A stretch of 64,000 nt of DNA from Oscillatoriales cyanobacterium (GTDB taxonomy: Bacteria; Cyanobacteriota; Cyanobacteriia; Cyanobacteriales; Laspinemataceae): contig JAABRM010000005.1 of assembly GCA_011390955.1 (NCBI GenBank), forward strand, positions 62,001 through 126,000. The letters run 5' to 3'. Both the position numbers and the translations under genes were made by a program. Below the pieces are notes generated by a model. The model was not told the DNA's origin and made no database searches. It saw only the letters and a program-made list of their open reading frames with translations. Of this stretch, positions 35,405-44,853 are shown piece after piece (within the stretch, counting starts at the first letter, position 1; each line of letters begins with the position of its first letter).

Positions 35405-37927
35405 TTATTTATCCCAATTTCCAGCTAAAATAAACGCTGACCAATAAAACGGATGTGCATAAAGATGTGCATTTCGCTCATCTTTCAAAAACGGAAGTTG
35501 TGCTTGGCGAATTGCTTCAGCTTTGGGCTTGTTTAGTTCATGCAATTGGCGATAAAATTCACCCATAAATTGAGTCGTAGCATCATCGTCAACTTGCCAC
35601 AGACTAGCGACGACACTACGCGCATTAGCTTTTAAACCAATTCCAGCAATTCCCAAAACTGCTCTGGGATCTCCTTTCGCTGTCTCGCAAGCACTAAGCA
35701 CCAACAATTGCAGGGGTTCTGTGCTAATTTTTCCTCTAAGCTGGAGCAGTTTCTCTAATTCCTGAACGGTAATTTTGTGATCCCAAGCATAAATGAATGT
35801 TTCTTTTGGATCTGAACTAAACTGCCCGTGCGTAGCAAATAAAATTTCGGAGAACGGAATATTTTTGACTTTGTTTTCCAGGTTTGGTAAGGTAAAATTT
35901 TTATTGATAAGCTGCTGATAATTACCCAAAAAATTTTGAATCTTGCTAAATTCTCTGATGACTCCGCTTAAAGCTGGTAAATTGTCGGGAAAAATTGGCG
36001 CTTTTTCGCTGACTCCAAGCAGCAACGCTTGCCTCTTTACTTTGTCTTTTGGTTCGGGAATTTGTTCACCAGAACTAACGGCTAAACTATATTTTTCTAT
36101 TAAATAGTGTTGGCCATCGTGTAGCACTGCCATAGGAATTTTCTGTAAAAGACTATCCAAGACAAATACTAAAGTGCCACTTTCTGGTAAGATATCTTCA
36201 GCCGGTCGGATTAGCCAATTATAAAGCTTTTGAGCTTTTTTTGCGATACTTTCTTTCCGAGAATTTTTATCAGCTAAACTCTGCTGCAAATCGTAAACTG
36301 TCTTTTTGATATCCTCCTCTTTTATCTGAGATTTAAAAGCATATATATTTTTTTTATCCCTTTTGACAATAACCTCTAAGCGATCGCGAAGCACAATCGG
36401 ATAAATAATCGCTGCGGGTGGGTTATTAAACTCAGAGATAGGTTTTAATTTTAAGGATTCGCGATCGCACTGAATAAAATTTTCTAGTTCGGCTAATTGA
36501 ATCGAGTCAGCCGCTTTAATGGCTTTATCGAGATTCTCTGTACTGGGATTTTCCGATCGCAAAAGTAAATCGATAAACTCTCGATAAATTGGTTCAACAT
36601 TATCTCGAAAAGAAAACTGCACATCCCGATCTATCGAAACCAAACCTTGGCGAACTATCTCTAGATATTCAACTGCTTTATCATAAGCGGCGATCGCCTC
36701 CTCAATATTTCCTCGATCTTGGTAAATTTTGCCTAAATGCCATTGCCATTCATACAAAAGATTTGCCGAATCAGGAATCTTGTTAGCAGTGGCTATGGCT
36801 TCTTTGGTTAACGTTTCAGCTTGGGTTAAATCTTCATCTTGCTTTAAATCAAGATATCGAGCGTAAAATAATTCACCCAGAACACCCAAGGCATAAGATT
36901 CAGTCGATGGATTTCCCAGACTCGTAGCAATTTCTTTGGCTTTTTCCGCATAGGTGAAAGCCATCTTAGATTCACCAAGCTTGCTTAAGTTTAAGGCAAA
37001 ATTAATCTGGGCATCAACCGCAAATTTGCTGGGGGGTAAATTTGTCAAAGTTGATGAGTTGTTTAGCAAATCAATTAAATCAGTTATTTCTGATTTGTGA
37101 GTGAATGAATCACTTTGCTTAATCTTTGACAACCAATCCTTGAAATCTACTAATAAGCTGAGTTGATTGAGTTGGGATTTTATCTGAAGTAGCGGGTAGG
37201 TTTGCCGAACTTGGCGATAGGATGCTAAAGCCAAATCAGCTTGGGCGATCGCATCTTTTCTCGTATTCGCCTTATTATCGGTTCTTTCGTATAAATTGGT
37301 AAGTCTGTAGTAATTTGCGCGATGAGTATTGCCTAACTCTAGCTGCACCAGATTTATTTGTTCAGAAATGTTAAGTTTTTGAGATATTTCCAGACTTTTT
37401 TCTAACACTTGCTGCGACTGATCCAGTTTCCCGATCGCCCGCAGCACCTCCCCCAAATTCCGCAATGCGATCGGTCTGATCTCATTGACTAAAGATGGGT
37501 CTATTGCTGATAAATCTAGGGTTTCTTCGCTGGTGACATCACAAATACTATAGAGGCGATCGCCATATAAAGCTTTAACTAAAACTTGGCAAGCTTGCCG
37601 AGATTGACCTAACCCTTGTAAAGCCATCCCTTGATTAATTTGACTGCCTATAAATCCATCTGAATTTTCTGGGTAAGCTGCCTCAGCTTTTTGCCAAATT
37701 TCTAGGGCTGCTTGGGCATCACCTCGGTTTAAATAGTTGTAACCTTCTTGAGTTAAACAAGCCCCATAGTTTTCCGCTGCTGACTCACATTGGGCGATCG
37801 CAGAAGTTGTTGAATTACCCACAGGATTATCTACCTGAGCGATTAATTTTCCTTGCCCGCCAATAATCACTATAATGAGGCTGATTGCTAATAAAACATA
37901 TTGCCAAACTGACCAATGTTTTGTCAT
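35405..37927 (-). CDS. secreted CHAT-domain TPR protein
   Basis: 840 aa. Signal peptide (VLLAISLIIVIIGGQ), TPR repeats through about residue 450 (QALEIWQKAEAAYPENSDG, GDRGNIEEAIAAYDKAVEY-like units), then a CHAT caspase-like domain (about 560-838). The catalytic dyad is visible: His about 700 in FATHGQF and Cys 747 in LSACETAKGDPRA. CHAT proteases are separase/caspase relatives, several of which act in bacterial conflict and death pathways. This one is exported, so its substrate should be periplasmic or on the surface. It converges with the kinase-TPR operon. Confidence 0.93.
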   Translation of the reverse strand: MTKHWSVWQYVLLAISLIIVIIGGQGKLIAQVDNPVGNSTTSAIAQCESAAENYGACLTQEGYNYLNRGDAQAALEIWQKAEAAYPENSDGFIGSQINQGMALQGLGQSRQACQVLVKALYGDRLYSICDVTSEETLDLSAIDPSLVNEIRPIALRNLGEVLRAIGKLDQSQQVLEKSLEISQKLNISEQINLVQLELGNTHRANYYRLTNLYERTDNKANTRKDAIAQADLALASYRQVRQTYPLLQIKSQLNQLSLLVDFKDWLSKIKQSDSFTHKSEITDLIDLLNNSSTLTNLPPSKFAVDAQINFALNLSKLGESKMAFTYAEKAKEIATSLGNPSTESYALGVLGELFYARYLDLKQDEDLTQAETLTKEAIATANKIPDSANLLYEWQWHLGKIYQDRGNIEEAIAAYDKAVEYLEIVRQGLVSIDRDVQFSFRDNVEPIYREFIDLLLRSENPSTENLDKAIKAADSIQLAELENFIQCDRESLKLKPISEFNNPPAAIIYPIVLRDRLEVIVKRDKKNIYAFKSQIKEEDIKKTVYDLQQSLADKNSRKESIAKKAQKLYNWLIRPAEDILPESGTLVFVLDSLLQKIPMAVLHDGQHYLIEKYSLAVSSGEQIPEPKDKVKRQALLLGVSEKAPIFPDNLPALSGVIREFSKIQNFLGNYQQLINKNFTLPNLENKVKNIPFSEILFATHGQFSSDPKETFIYAWDHKITVQELEKLLQLRGKISTEPLQLLVLSACETAKGDPRAVLGIAGIGLKANARSVVASLWQVDDDATTQFMGEFYRQLHELNKPKAEAIRQAQLPFLKDERNAHLYAHPFYWSAFILAGNWDK

Positions 37928-37954
37928 GTTGCTATCTCCATGCGCGATCGATAT

Positions 37955-38446
37955 CTATTCTCCAGCCATAACTAATATCTCGGTGTAAAGCTGAGGAGCC
38001 ACCCGAAAATCTGCTTGGGCAATTAATTCATCCATTAAAGGTCGAACCGCCGAAATCAACCCACGATTTTTGGCAGCCACTAGAATTCCCAATATTCCCA
38101 CAATCGGAATTCCTAAACGATTTGCTTCTCGTCTACCAAGACGTTCATCTATAATCAGTCGATCGGCATTTAATTCCACTGCCAAGGCGATCGCTTCTGC
38201 TTCCCCGATATGTATTTGCCGATCGCTTACCAAATGTTCAACTAAAGATTGATTGGCGACAGGCCGAATTTCAATCCATGCCAAATTTGGCACCTCTCTC
38301 ACCCCTAAATCTTCCGGTGCCGCACTAGCGAGTTCATTCGCTACGGCTGTGGGAATTGTAATTCTGCCGTAAATTTGTGCCAACAATTCTATATGGCCAA
38401 TTGCGGATAAATTACTCAATGGCGAAGTATTGCTAACTACAGTCAT
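37955..38446 (-). CDS. DUF3368 PIN-like protein (toxin candidate)
   Basis: 163 aa from the ATG of MTVVSNTSPLSNLSAIG; a GTG 6 nt earlier is possible. The PIN-fold acidic residues are visible: SNTSPLSNL (where many have SDTS), GEAEAIALAVEL, and IDERLGRREANRLG. It pairs with the UPF0175 gene through an ATGA overlap, the usual layout for UPF0175/DUF3368 toxin-antitoxin modules. Presumed RNase, by fold. Confidence 0.88.
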   Translation of the reverse strand: MTVVSNTSPLSNLSAIGHIELLAQIYGRITIPTAVANELASAAPEDLGVREVPNLAWIEIRPVANQSLVEHLVSDRQIHIGEAEAIALAVELNADRLIIDERLGRREANRLGIPIVGILGILVAAKNRGLISAVRPLMDELIAQADFRVAPQLYTEILVMAGE

Positions 38447-38688
38447 CGCCACCCATTTTCTTGTAAGGACTTCATATCTTCACGAAATTCTTCAACACCG
38501 TAATGAATGCAAATTCCCCTGCTGCCAATCAGGTGTTGAAACTGAAGTTGAGACATATTTGCTAAATGACTAGCTTTGGCCAGGGAAATTTTCTCTTTTT
38601 CAAATAGCATGATGATAATTTCCAGCATCAGGTCTTTTTCTGATAGTTGGCTGGCTTTGACAACTTCATCGGAAATGATTAAGCTCAT
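38443..38688 (-). CDS. UPF0175 family antitoxin
   Basis: 81 aa. Helix-turn-helix-like UPF0175 pattern: LMLEIIIMLFEKEKISLAKASHLANMSQLQFQHLIGSRGI, followed by GVEEFREDMKSL. Upstream partner of the DUF3368 gene. Probably represses its own operon by binding DNA, by analogy with the family. Confidence 0.9.
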   Translation of the reverse strand: MSLIISDEVVKASQLSEKDLMLEIIIMLFEKEKISLAKASHLANMSQLQFQHLIGSRGICIHYGVEEFREDMKSLQENGWR

Positions 38689-38797
38689 GTTGTCTGCTCC
38701 TGAAAACTATGATGTCACCATTTTTTTGTTCATTCCCAGTTTACTCGTTCCCATGCAAAGCATGGAAGAAACCAGAAAATTTGTCTCGTGACTTAAG

Positions 38798-41700
38798 TTA
38801 TTCTCCGCAACGAGGTGTCGGTAAAAAACGATCGGGGGTAGCGGCATCAGTTTGCCCCACCAATATGATTTGACCTTGTTCGTTGAAAATCCAACCTTGG
38901 GCTTCCACAATGGCATTATGTGGCATCAGAAACCGGGTTTCTGTCAGTCTCTCTTGACTTTCGGCCAAAGTCGCTGAAGAGAAACCCGATTTCTGGTCAC
39001 TTGGGTCTACCCAACCACCATTACTACTCAGAGGATCTCTGGGAGTTGCCGGTTTACCACCGCGTCCAATATTAATAAATGAACTTTGCTGTGGGTTGCT
39101 AGGAGTACAACGGCGATCGACTAAACTGGTTACATCCACAGGAGTCTGCGGTAATTTCAATAGACCCGAAGTGGGGTCAATATCAGAAAATATAAAAACT
39201 GTGTCACCATTTAATTCGGGTGATTGTACGGAAAAAGCGGTGATATCGCTACTAGGCAATTCGTTAGGACTGTTTACGGTAAGTTCACCTCCCAAGCGAG
39301 ATTTCAATTCTTCCCGCGTTCTTTCTTGCAGTCCGAAAAGTCCTCGGAAATTAATCGTAATTTTTCCAGCTTGACCTTCTGCATTAGTAGTAATGTCGCT
39401 ATTTTCTAATCCGACAATTAACCTTGTATTAATGGTGATATCGCCCCCGGTTCCTGGGCCGGTGGCATTTGTGGTGATATTACTGTTATCTCTTAAGATT
39501 AAATCTCCTGAGTTTAGCTCAATACTACCACCGGATCCTGAACCGGGAAAGAATACATCCGATCGCACACTACTATTCCAATCTGTTGAATTTCCTATTA
39601 TTTGTACTGAGTCAGCCACATTCAAAGTCAAATTCCCAGCACCACCACCGCTAAAAGTCGAAGTTGCTATTTGTGCCCCATCTCGGATAATTAAATTATT
39701 AGTTTCAACTAATAAATTTCCAGCACGTCCGTCCATTTCATTACTTTGATGATTACCACTCATTCCATTGATTAAACTTGGATTGGGGAAACTCAAAGTT
39801 AATAAACTACTAGGAACCTGTCGAGCCTCGATATTTCCTGATTCTTCATCAATAAATATGGGCAAAGCAAATTTATCTGCTGTAGTTCCAATTAACTGAA
39901 CCAAATCCGCATTAATTTTTAAATCTCCTCCTGTACCAGCTTGGTTGCCACCTCCGTTTAATGTAGAAGTTAAGATTAACGCGCCATCTTGGAGTCTTAA
40001 ATGCTCCGTATTAATGGTCAAATCGCCTGAATCTCCACTTCCTGTAGTCCCTGTTAATATCAAACTCCCTGAAATATCCACCAGACCAGTTGGATGATAG
40101 GGATTGATTGTCAAATTTCCTCCATTTTTATCTGTAAAAGTCGAGGCAGAAATTATTCCTCCATTGCGAACTTGTAAGTTGGGAGTAGTGATTTCTATAC
40201 TCCCGGCTGATCCATTCAAAAAACTGGCTGTTAGGATCGCATTTCTGAAATCACCTGGTGATGCTTGATTCATTAGTATTTTATTCAAAACACCAGACAT
40301 TTCGGTTCTTTCTATACTTCCGGAAATATTGTTATTTCCTGTAATCTCTAATAACTCATAAGTATGAATTGTAATATTGCCAGACTGCGAACCATTAACG
40401 GTTGTGGTTGATATTGCTGCTCCATCATTTATCTGTAATTTTCTACTATTAATTGTTATGTTTCCAGCATTTCCTAGGATTCCATTACCCAAATTTAGGG
40501 TAAATAAACCACTAGACATTTCTGCAATTGGTTGTTGAAGGATAGGGATTATATTAAATTTACCCACTGACATTCCACTTAATTCGATTACATCTGCCGT
40601 AACACTTAAATTGCCCCCTTGTCCTATACCTATACTACTTGTACCTGCGACTCCTCCTTCTTCAATTAAGAATCGACCATCTGTATGAATTAGTAAATTA
40701 CCGGCTGTTCCAATTCCTGCTGTACCTGTAATTAAGCCTGCATTAATAATTTCAATTGAGTTAGTCGCATTGACTGTTAAATCTCCTCCCTTACCAGACT
40801 GATTCGTACTGGTAGATATTACTGTCCCATCGTTAAGACTTAATTGATTCGTGTGAATTGTTAAACTACCTGCATTGCCAAACCCAAGACTAGATGTAAA
40901 TATCCCATCACGAATTTCATCAGCAGAAAACCCATCTATCAAATTTTCTAATCTTGTTCCAACGTTTCCCCTTCCAAATAGGTTCAATAACTCGGAAGCA
41001 TTTATGTTAAAAACTCCCGCGTTACCCTGACCTTTTAAACTAGAAGTAGTGGCTACCGCACCATTTATAATGCTAAATATTGAGGTATGAATGCTCAAAT
41101 CACCCGCATCTCCATCACCCAAAGCAAGGGTCAATAATCCACTGGGAATATTTTGAGCGTCCTGATATATAGGTAACGGAAATTGACCCTCAGATTGTCC
41201 GATTAATTCTACAGACTCTAAAGCTTTAATTTCTAAGTTTCCCCCTTGACCAGAATTTAAAGTAGAAGTCGCAACTATGCCTCCTGATTCGACGATTAAG
41301 CGTCCAGTATTAATTGTTAAATCCCCTGCTTTCGCTAACTCACTTGATGCTCTTGTTCCCGTGAGTAAGCCTGAATTGTTGACGCTGACTATTCCCGAAG
41401 CATTTATATTTAAATTTCCCCCCAAACCGTTGCCAAAACTGGAAGCAGATATTAATCCTCCGTTGCTTAGATGTAAATGATTGGTGATAACTGCTAAATT
41501 TCCGGCTTTTCCTTCGCCAAAACTAGCGGTAAACAAACCACCACGGAGGTCATCTGGAGTGAACTCCTCCCGGAGAATTTTGTTGAGAATATCTCCCATA
41601 TTCCCATTGCCGAAGATTTCTATAGAATCAGCATGAACAGTCAAATTCCCAGCGTCACTGCTACCAAATGTGGAAGTAGAAATAAATGCACCATTATTTA

Positions 41701-42469
41701 GCACAATATTCTGAAAACTTTCTACCTCGTCATATCCAAACTTCCAACCTTGGTCTATGGGACTTAAGCTGACCTGACTATTCTCAGCAACACTACCGAC
41801 TTGAATAAATCCTCCTTCTGTCGTTAGGGCACCACCATCGAACATCACCTCTCCACCGAGAAGTCCCAAAGTTTTGCCCGATCGCACCTGCAAACCAACA
41901 GTTTGCTCATTACTATTACTACTAACTCTGGACTGATTTGATATCGTCCCTGGACTTGCCCCAAACTGCAACCCAATAGGCACATTAATCGTTAAAACCG
42001 GAGATGCTTCTGGATTTGTGGCACTAAAAAAACTGCCACCGGCAAAATTAATCCGGTCTGCGGTACTGGCAAAAAACGACCCACCAATATCCAGCCTCGC
42101 ATTGGGACCAAACATAATCCCATTGGGGTTCAGCAAAAATAGATTTGCCGTCCCATTTGCCCGAATTAACCCATCAATTTCGGAAGCTGAACCCCCGGTC
42201 ACACGACTAAAAATATTTTGAATATCCAAAGAATGATTGAAAAAAGCCGTTTCCCCAGTCAAAACCGAAAACTTTTCAAAACTGTGGAATAAATTGCCGC
42301 CCGCTTGGGCGCCCCCAGTAATTTCCCAAATTTGCCCGTTGGGTGTCACCAGGGAATTCCCTGGCAGAGTCGCATCTGGAAGGATTTGCGCTGTGGACGA
42401 CTGCCAGGGCAAAACCCACCCAGAGAGCAGCACAATGAGACCGGGAAATAAATGACGGGGTAATTTCAT
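38798..42469 (-). CDS. filamentous haemagglutinin-type two-partner secretion exoprotein
   Basis: 1,223 aa. Signal peptide (LIVLLSGWVLPWQSSTAQ), then the TPS domain (about 30-270): ITGGAQAGGNLFHSFEKFSV, FSRVTGGSASEIDGLIRANG, NLFLLNPNGIMFGPNARLDIGGSFFAST. The rest is an irregular right-handed beta-helix of about 30-residue units rich in GGNL, GAGNLTI and STS. It should be secreted by an FhaC/TpsB porin; none is in the window. The C-terminal region includes coding copies of the GAAACCGGGTTTCT repeat (about residue 1140-1175). It probably acts in adhesion. Confidence 0.93.
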   Translation of the reverse strand: MKLPRHLFPGLIVLLSGWVLPWQSSTAQILPDATLPGNSLVTPNGQIWEITGGAQAGGNLFHSFEKFSVLTGETAFFNHSLDIQNIFSRVTGGSASEIDGLIRANGTANLFLLNPNGIMFGPNARLDIGGSFFASTADRINFAGGSFFSATNPEASPVLTINVPIGLQFGASPGTISNQSRVSSNSNEQTVGLQVRSGKTLGLLGGEVMFDGGALTTEGGFIQVGSVAENSQVSLSPIDQGWKFGYDEVESFQNIVLNNGAFISTSTFGSSDAGNLTVHADSIEIFGNGNMGDILNKILREEFTPDDLRGGLFTASFGEGKAGNLAVITNHLHLSNGGLISASSFGNGLGGNLNINASGIVSVNNSGLLTGTRASSELAKAGDLTINTGRLIVESGGIVATSTLNSGQGGNLEIKALESVELIGQSEGQFPLPIYQDAQNIPSGLLTLALGDGDAGDLSIHTSIFSIINGAVATTSSLKGQGNAGVFNINASELLNLFGRGNVGTRLENLIDGFSADEIRDGIFTSSLGFGNAGSLTIHTNQLSLNDGTVISTSTNQSGKGGDLTVNATNSIEIINAGLITGTAGIGTAGNLLIHTDGRFLIEEGGVAGTSSIGIGQGGNLSVTADVIELSGMSVGKFNIIPILQQPIAEMSSGLFTLNLGNGILGNAGNITINSRKLQINDGAAISTTTVNGSQSGNITIHTYELLEITGNNNISGSIERTEMSGVLNKILMNQASPGDFRNAILTASFLNGSAGSIEITTPNLQVRNGGIISASTFTDKNGGNLTINPYHPTGLVDISGSLILTGTTGSGDSGDLTINTEHLRLQDGALILTSTLNGGGNQAGTGGDLKINADLVQLIGTTADKFALPIFIDEESGNIEARQVPSSLLTLSFPNPSLINGMSGNHQSNEMDGRAGNLLVETNNLIIRDGAQIATSTFSGGGAGNLTLNVADSVQIIGNSTDWNSSVRSDVFFPGSGSGGSIELNSGDLILRDNSNITTNATGPGTGGDITINTRLIVGLENSDITTNAEGQAGKITINFRGLFGLQERTREELKSRLGGELTVNSPNELPSSDITAFSVQSPELNGDTVFIFSDIDPTSGLLKLPQTPVDVTSLVDRRCTPSNPQQSSFINIGRGGKPATPRDPLSSNGGWVDPSDQKSGFSSATLAESQERLTETRFLMPHNAIVEAQGWIFNEQGQIILVGQTDAATPDRFLPTPRCGE

Positions 42470-42589
42470 GGCAGCCCAATCCTCTAGGGAGTGTCGATTT
42501 AAACTCTCATATTTAAACTATCATATAAACAGAGAAACTTTTCATAAAAAAAATTGATACTTTGGCCAATATTTATCAAAATTTCTGTG

Positions 42590-42800
42590 CTTGGGGACTT
42601 AGAAACCGGGTTTATGCATCTGGTTTTAACCGTAGGGTCTAGCAAGCGAATCGCCCCTAAATATTCACCACAAAAAACCGGTTTATTTGCTTGGGATAAA
42701 AAAGAGTGTAGGGTGGGCTTTTAGGCAAGCCAACCCTACCAATAAACTACTGTGATATTCACAACAGAAACCCGGTTATTTCGGGGGAAAAAAGCGATAT
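42590..42800. repeat. mosaic of CCGGGTTT, GTAGGG and GCCCCTA repeats
   Basis: AGAAACCGGGTTT, GAATCGCCCCTAAATATTCACCACA, AAAACCGGTTTATTTGCTTGG, GTAGGGTGGGC and CAGAAACCCGG follow each other in the same order as at 21829-22020. The two blocks are diverged copies of one mosaic. Confidence 0.75.
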
Positions 42801-42811
42801 CGAGAAACCTT

Positions 42812-42901
42812 TTATCGCAATAAAGCCCGAAAACCGGCTTGAATAAAATGAATATCTGAGGTGACAACATCGATTAAGTTTTGCTGCTTCATAACCAGGA
42901 A
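42812..42901 (-). pseudogene. C-terminal stub of a PIN-domain (VapC) toxin
   Basis: Reads FLVMKQQNLIDVVTSDIHF followed by IQAGFRALLR and a stop, preceded at once by an in-frame TAA. This is the final strand-helix of cyanobacterial VapC proteins (conserved D and HF-x-QAGF). The rest of the gene is missing. A relic of a deleted toxin-antitoxin module. Confidence 0.65.
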
Positions 42902-43224
42902 TTACGCAACGGCGCTATATATAGCCTAGGAAAAATCAGGCAATCACCGACAGTCAAACTGGGAAAATTGCCTTTTTATTTATGAAAAATTAATCTTTTA
43001 GTTAAACTAACTAATTTTTATCTTTAAAGATGGATTTTTAAGTTCGACTGGTGCTGAGAAAAATCGGACAACGGCAAGAAGCGGATAGGTACGCGCTGCA
43101 CAATATTTGGCATAATTTTGCAGATAATTTTAGGCGAATAAATGAATGCGAGAAAAAAAGTTGTTTTATGAAGTAATCTCCGAAACGATCGCCCACCCAA
43201 AAACTTCATTCTTATTCAGGAATT

Positions 43225-43333
43225 TATCCCAATTTTAAAAATTATTGCTACAATTCCAAGGTTTATTTGGGCGCAAGTAGGGGCGGTTCGCGAACCGCCC
43301 CTACTGTTACATAAATTTTTGTAAATGGTATTA
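43225..43333. mobile_element. second MITE-like family (TTATACCAATTTT ends), copy 1
   Basis: From TTATCCCAATTTT to AAATGGTATTA, enclosing GTAGGGGCGGTTCGCGAACC/GCCCCTAC. The same ends and interior, inverted, recur at 48508-48600. It directly abuts copy C of the AGTAGGTG family. Confidence 0.65.
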
Positions 43334-43453
43334 AGTAGGTGAACATAATTAATTGCACTTTTCGTTCCTCGCCGTAAATCCTTGGATTCCCGCCTTCGCG
43401 GGAATGACAGTTTTTCTTCTGATATGGTCTGCATTTATTTCTGCCCACCTACT
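43334..43453 (+). mobile_element. MITE-like element, copy C (120 bp)
   Basis: AGTAGGTG...CACCTACT bounded by TA on each side, with the simple core ATTCCCGC-CTTC-GCGGGAAT. The cleanest complete copy. Confidence 0.88.
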
Positions 43454-43664
43454 TAGTTCCGGCAAGCCCACCCTATTTACTACTGCTTGCTACCGCTTAC
43501 TACCCATTGGGGGTGGTTGGGGCGTTGGGTATCGGCAGGGAGATAGGTTTGACCAAAGCCGCTTCTGCCCCAAGCGGGCTAAAAATACTAAAAAAACAGA
43601 TCCAAGGGCGCCGAGTGCGGTAGTCTAGATCGAGTGACTTTATTTAAAATTTGGCGATATTTTA
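43454..43664. other. upstream region of hemC
   Basis: About 210 bp, no gene; the hemC promoter is expected here. I could not identify a confident -10/-35 pair. Confidence 0.4.
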
Positions 43665-44633
43665 ATGACTTCTACCGTGGTAAACCCCTCTCATACCGTG
43701 CGTCTTGGTTCCCGCAAAAGCCAACTGGCTTTGGTGCAAACTGAGTGGGTGCAAGCAGAACTACAAAAACATTTCCCCGACAACACTTTTGAAATCCACA
43801 AGATGAGTACCCAAGGGGACAAGATTTTAGATGTGCCTTTGGCCAAAATTGGGGATAAGGGTCTGTTTACTAAGGAATTGGAAGTGGGGATGCTGAACAA
43901 GGAGACGGACTTAGCCGTTCATTCCTTGAAAGACCTGCCCACTAATTTGCCCGAAGGTTTGGTGCTCGGCTGTATTACCGAAAGAGAAAATCCGGCGGAT
44001 GCTTTGGTTTTACACCAAAACCATAAGGATAAGCAACTGGATACTTTGCCCCCAGGGGCGGTGGTGGGTACTTCTTCTCTGCGTCGTTTGGCCCAGTTAC
44101 GTCACCATTTTCCCCATCTGGAGTTTAAGGATATTCGGGGCAATCTGAATACTCGCTTGGCTAAGTTAGATGCCGGTGAGTATGATGCGCTGATTTTGGC
44201 GGTGGCTGGTTTACGTCGTTTGGGGATGGGCGATCGCATCGATCAAGTAATTCCCCCAGAAATTAGCCTTCATGCCGTCGGTCAAGGGGCTTTGGGAATT
44301 GAATGTCGCGATGGGGATACGGAAATTCTCGACATTATTAAGGTGTTGGAACATGAACCCACTAAGTATCGCTGTTTGGCGGAACGCGCTTTTCTGCGGA
44401 CTCTGGAAGGGGGATGTCAAGTGCCCATTGGCGTGAATACCGTGGTTGACGGCGATCGACTAACTTTAACTGGGATGGTTGCCAGTTTAGATGGCCAACG
44501 TTTAATTAAAGATACGGTGGCTGGGGCCACGGCTGAAGCGGAAAAACTGGGCATTGAACTGGCTGAAGAGTTAAAAAATCAAGGCGCCCAAGATATTTTA
44601 AACGAGATTTTTGCTCAAATTCAGCGCAGTTAA
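43665..44633 (+). CDS. hemC: hydroxymethylbilane synthase (porphobilinogen deaminase)
   Basis: 322 aa. Polymerises four porphobilinogens to hydroxymethylbilane for haem and chlorophyll, in the cytosol. Seen: [28 protein letters not shown] (Asp of the active site), [26 protein letters not shown] and the dipyrromethane-binding Cys in EGGCQVPIG. Usual length. Single gene followed by STRR. Confidence 0.98.
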   Translation: MTSTVVNPSHTVRLGSRKSQLALVQTEWVQAELQKHFPDNTFEIHKMSTQGDKILDVPLAKIGDKGLFTKELEVGMLNKETDLAVHSLKDLPTNLPEGLVLGCITERENPADALVLHQNHKDKQLDTLPPGAVVGTSSLRRLAQLRHHFPHLEFKDIRGNLNTRLAKLDAGEYDALILAVAGLRRLGMGDRIDQVIPPEISLHAVGQGALGIECRDGDTEILDIIKVLEHEPTKYRCLAERAFLRTLEGGCQVPIGVNTVVDGDRLTLTGMVASLDGQRLIKDTVAGATAEAEKLGIELAEELKNQGAQDILNEIFAQIQRS

Positions 44634-44679
44634 AGTAGGCAGAGGGGCTTCTGGTGCAGGGGAGCGGAGGGGCAGAGGA

Positions 44680-44850
44680 GAACAATTAACAATTGATAAT
44701 TGACAATTGACAATTAAATAAAATTATCAATTATCAATTATCAATTATCAATTATCAATTGTTAATTATCAATTATCAATTATCAATTGTCAATTACACC
44801 CCAACCAACAACCAACAACCAACAACCAACAACCAATAACCAACAACCAA
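44680..44850. repeat. STRR array (AATTATC, AACCAAC)
   Basis: AATTATC/AATTGAC heptamers run from about 44683 to 44795, with an internal inversion, followed by AACCAAC heptamers up to the stop of the Amt-cyclase gene. Confidence 0.9.
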
Positions 44851-44853
44851 CAA

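Noticed and set aside
43353..43628. 91-codon ORF containing NPWIPAFAGMTVFL
   Set aside because: This peptide is the translation of the ATTCCCGC core palindrome in MITE copy C.
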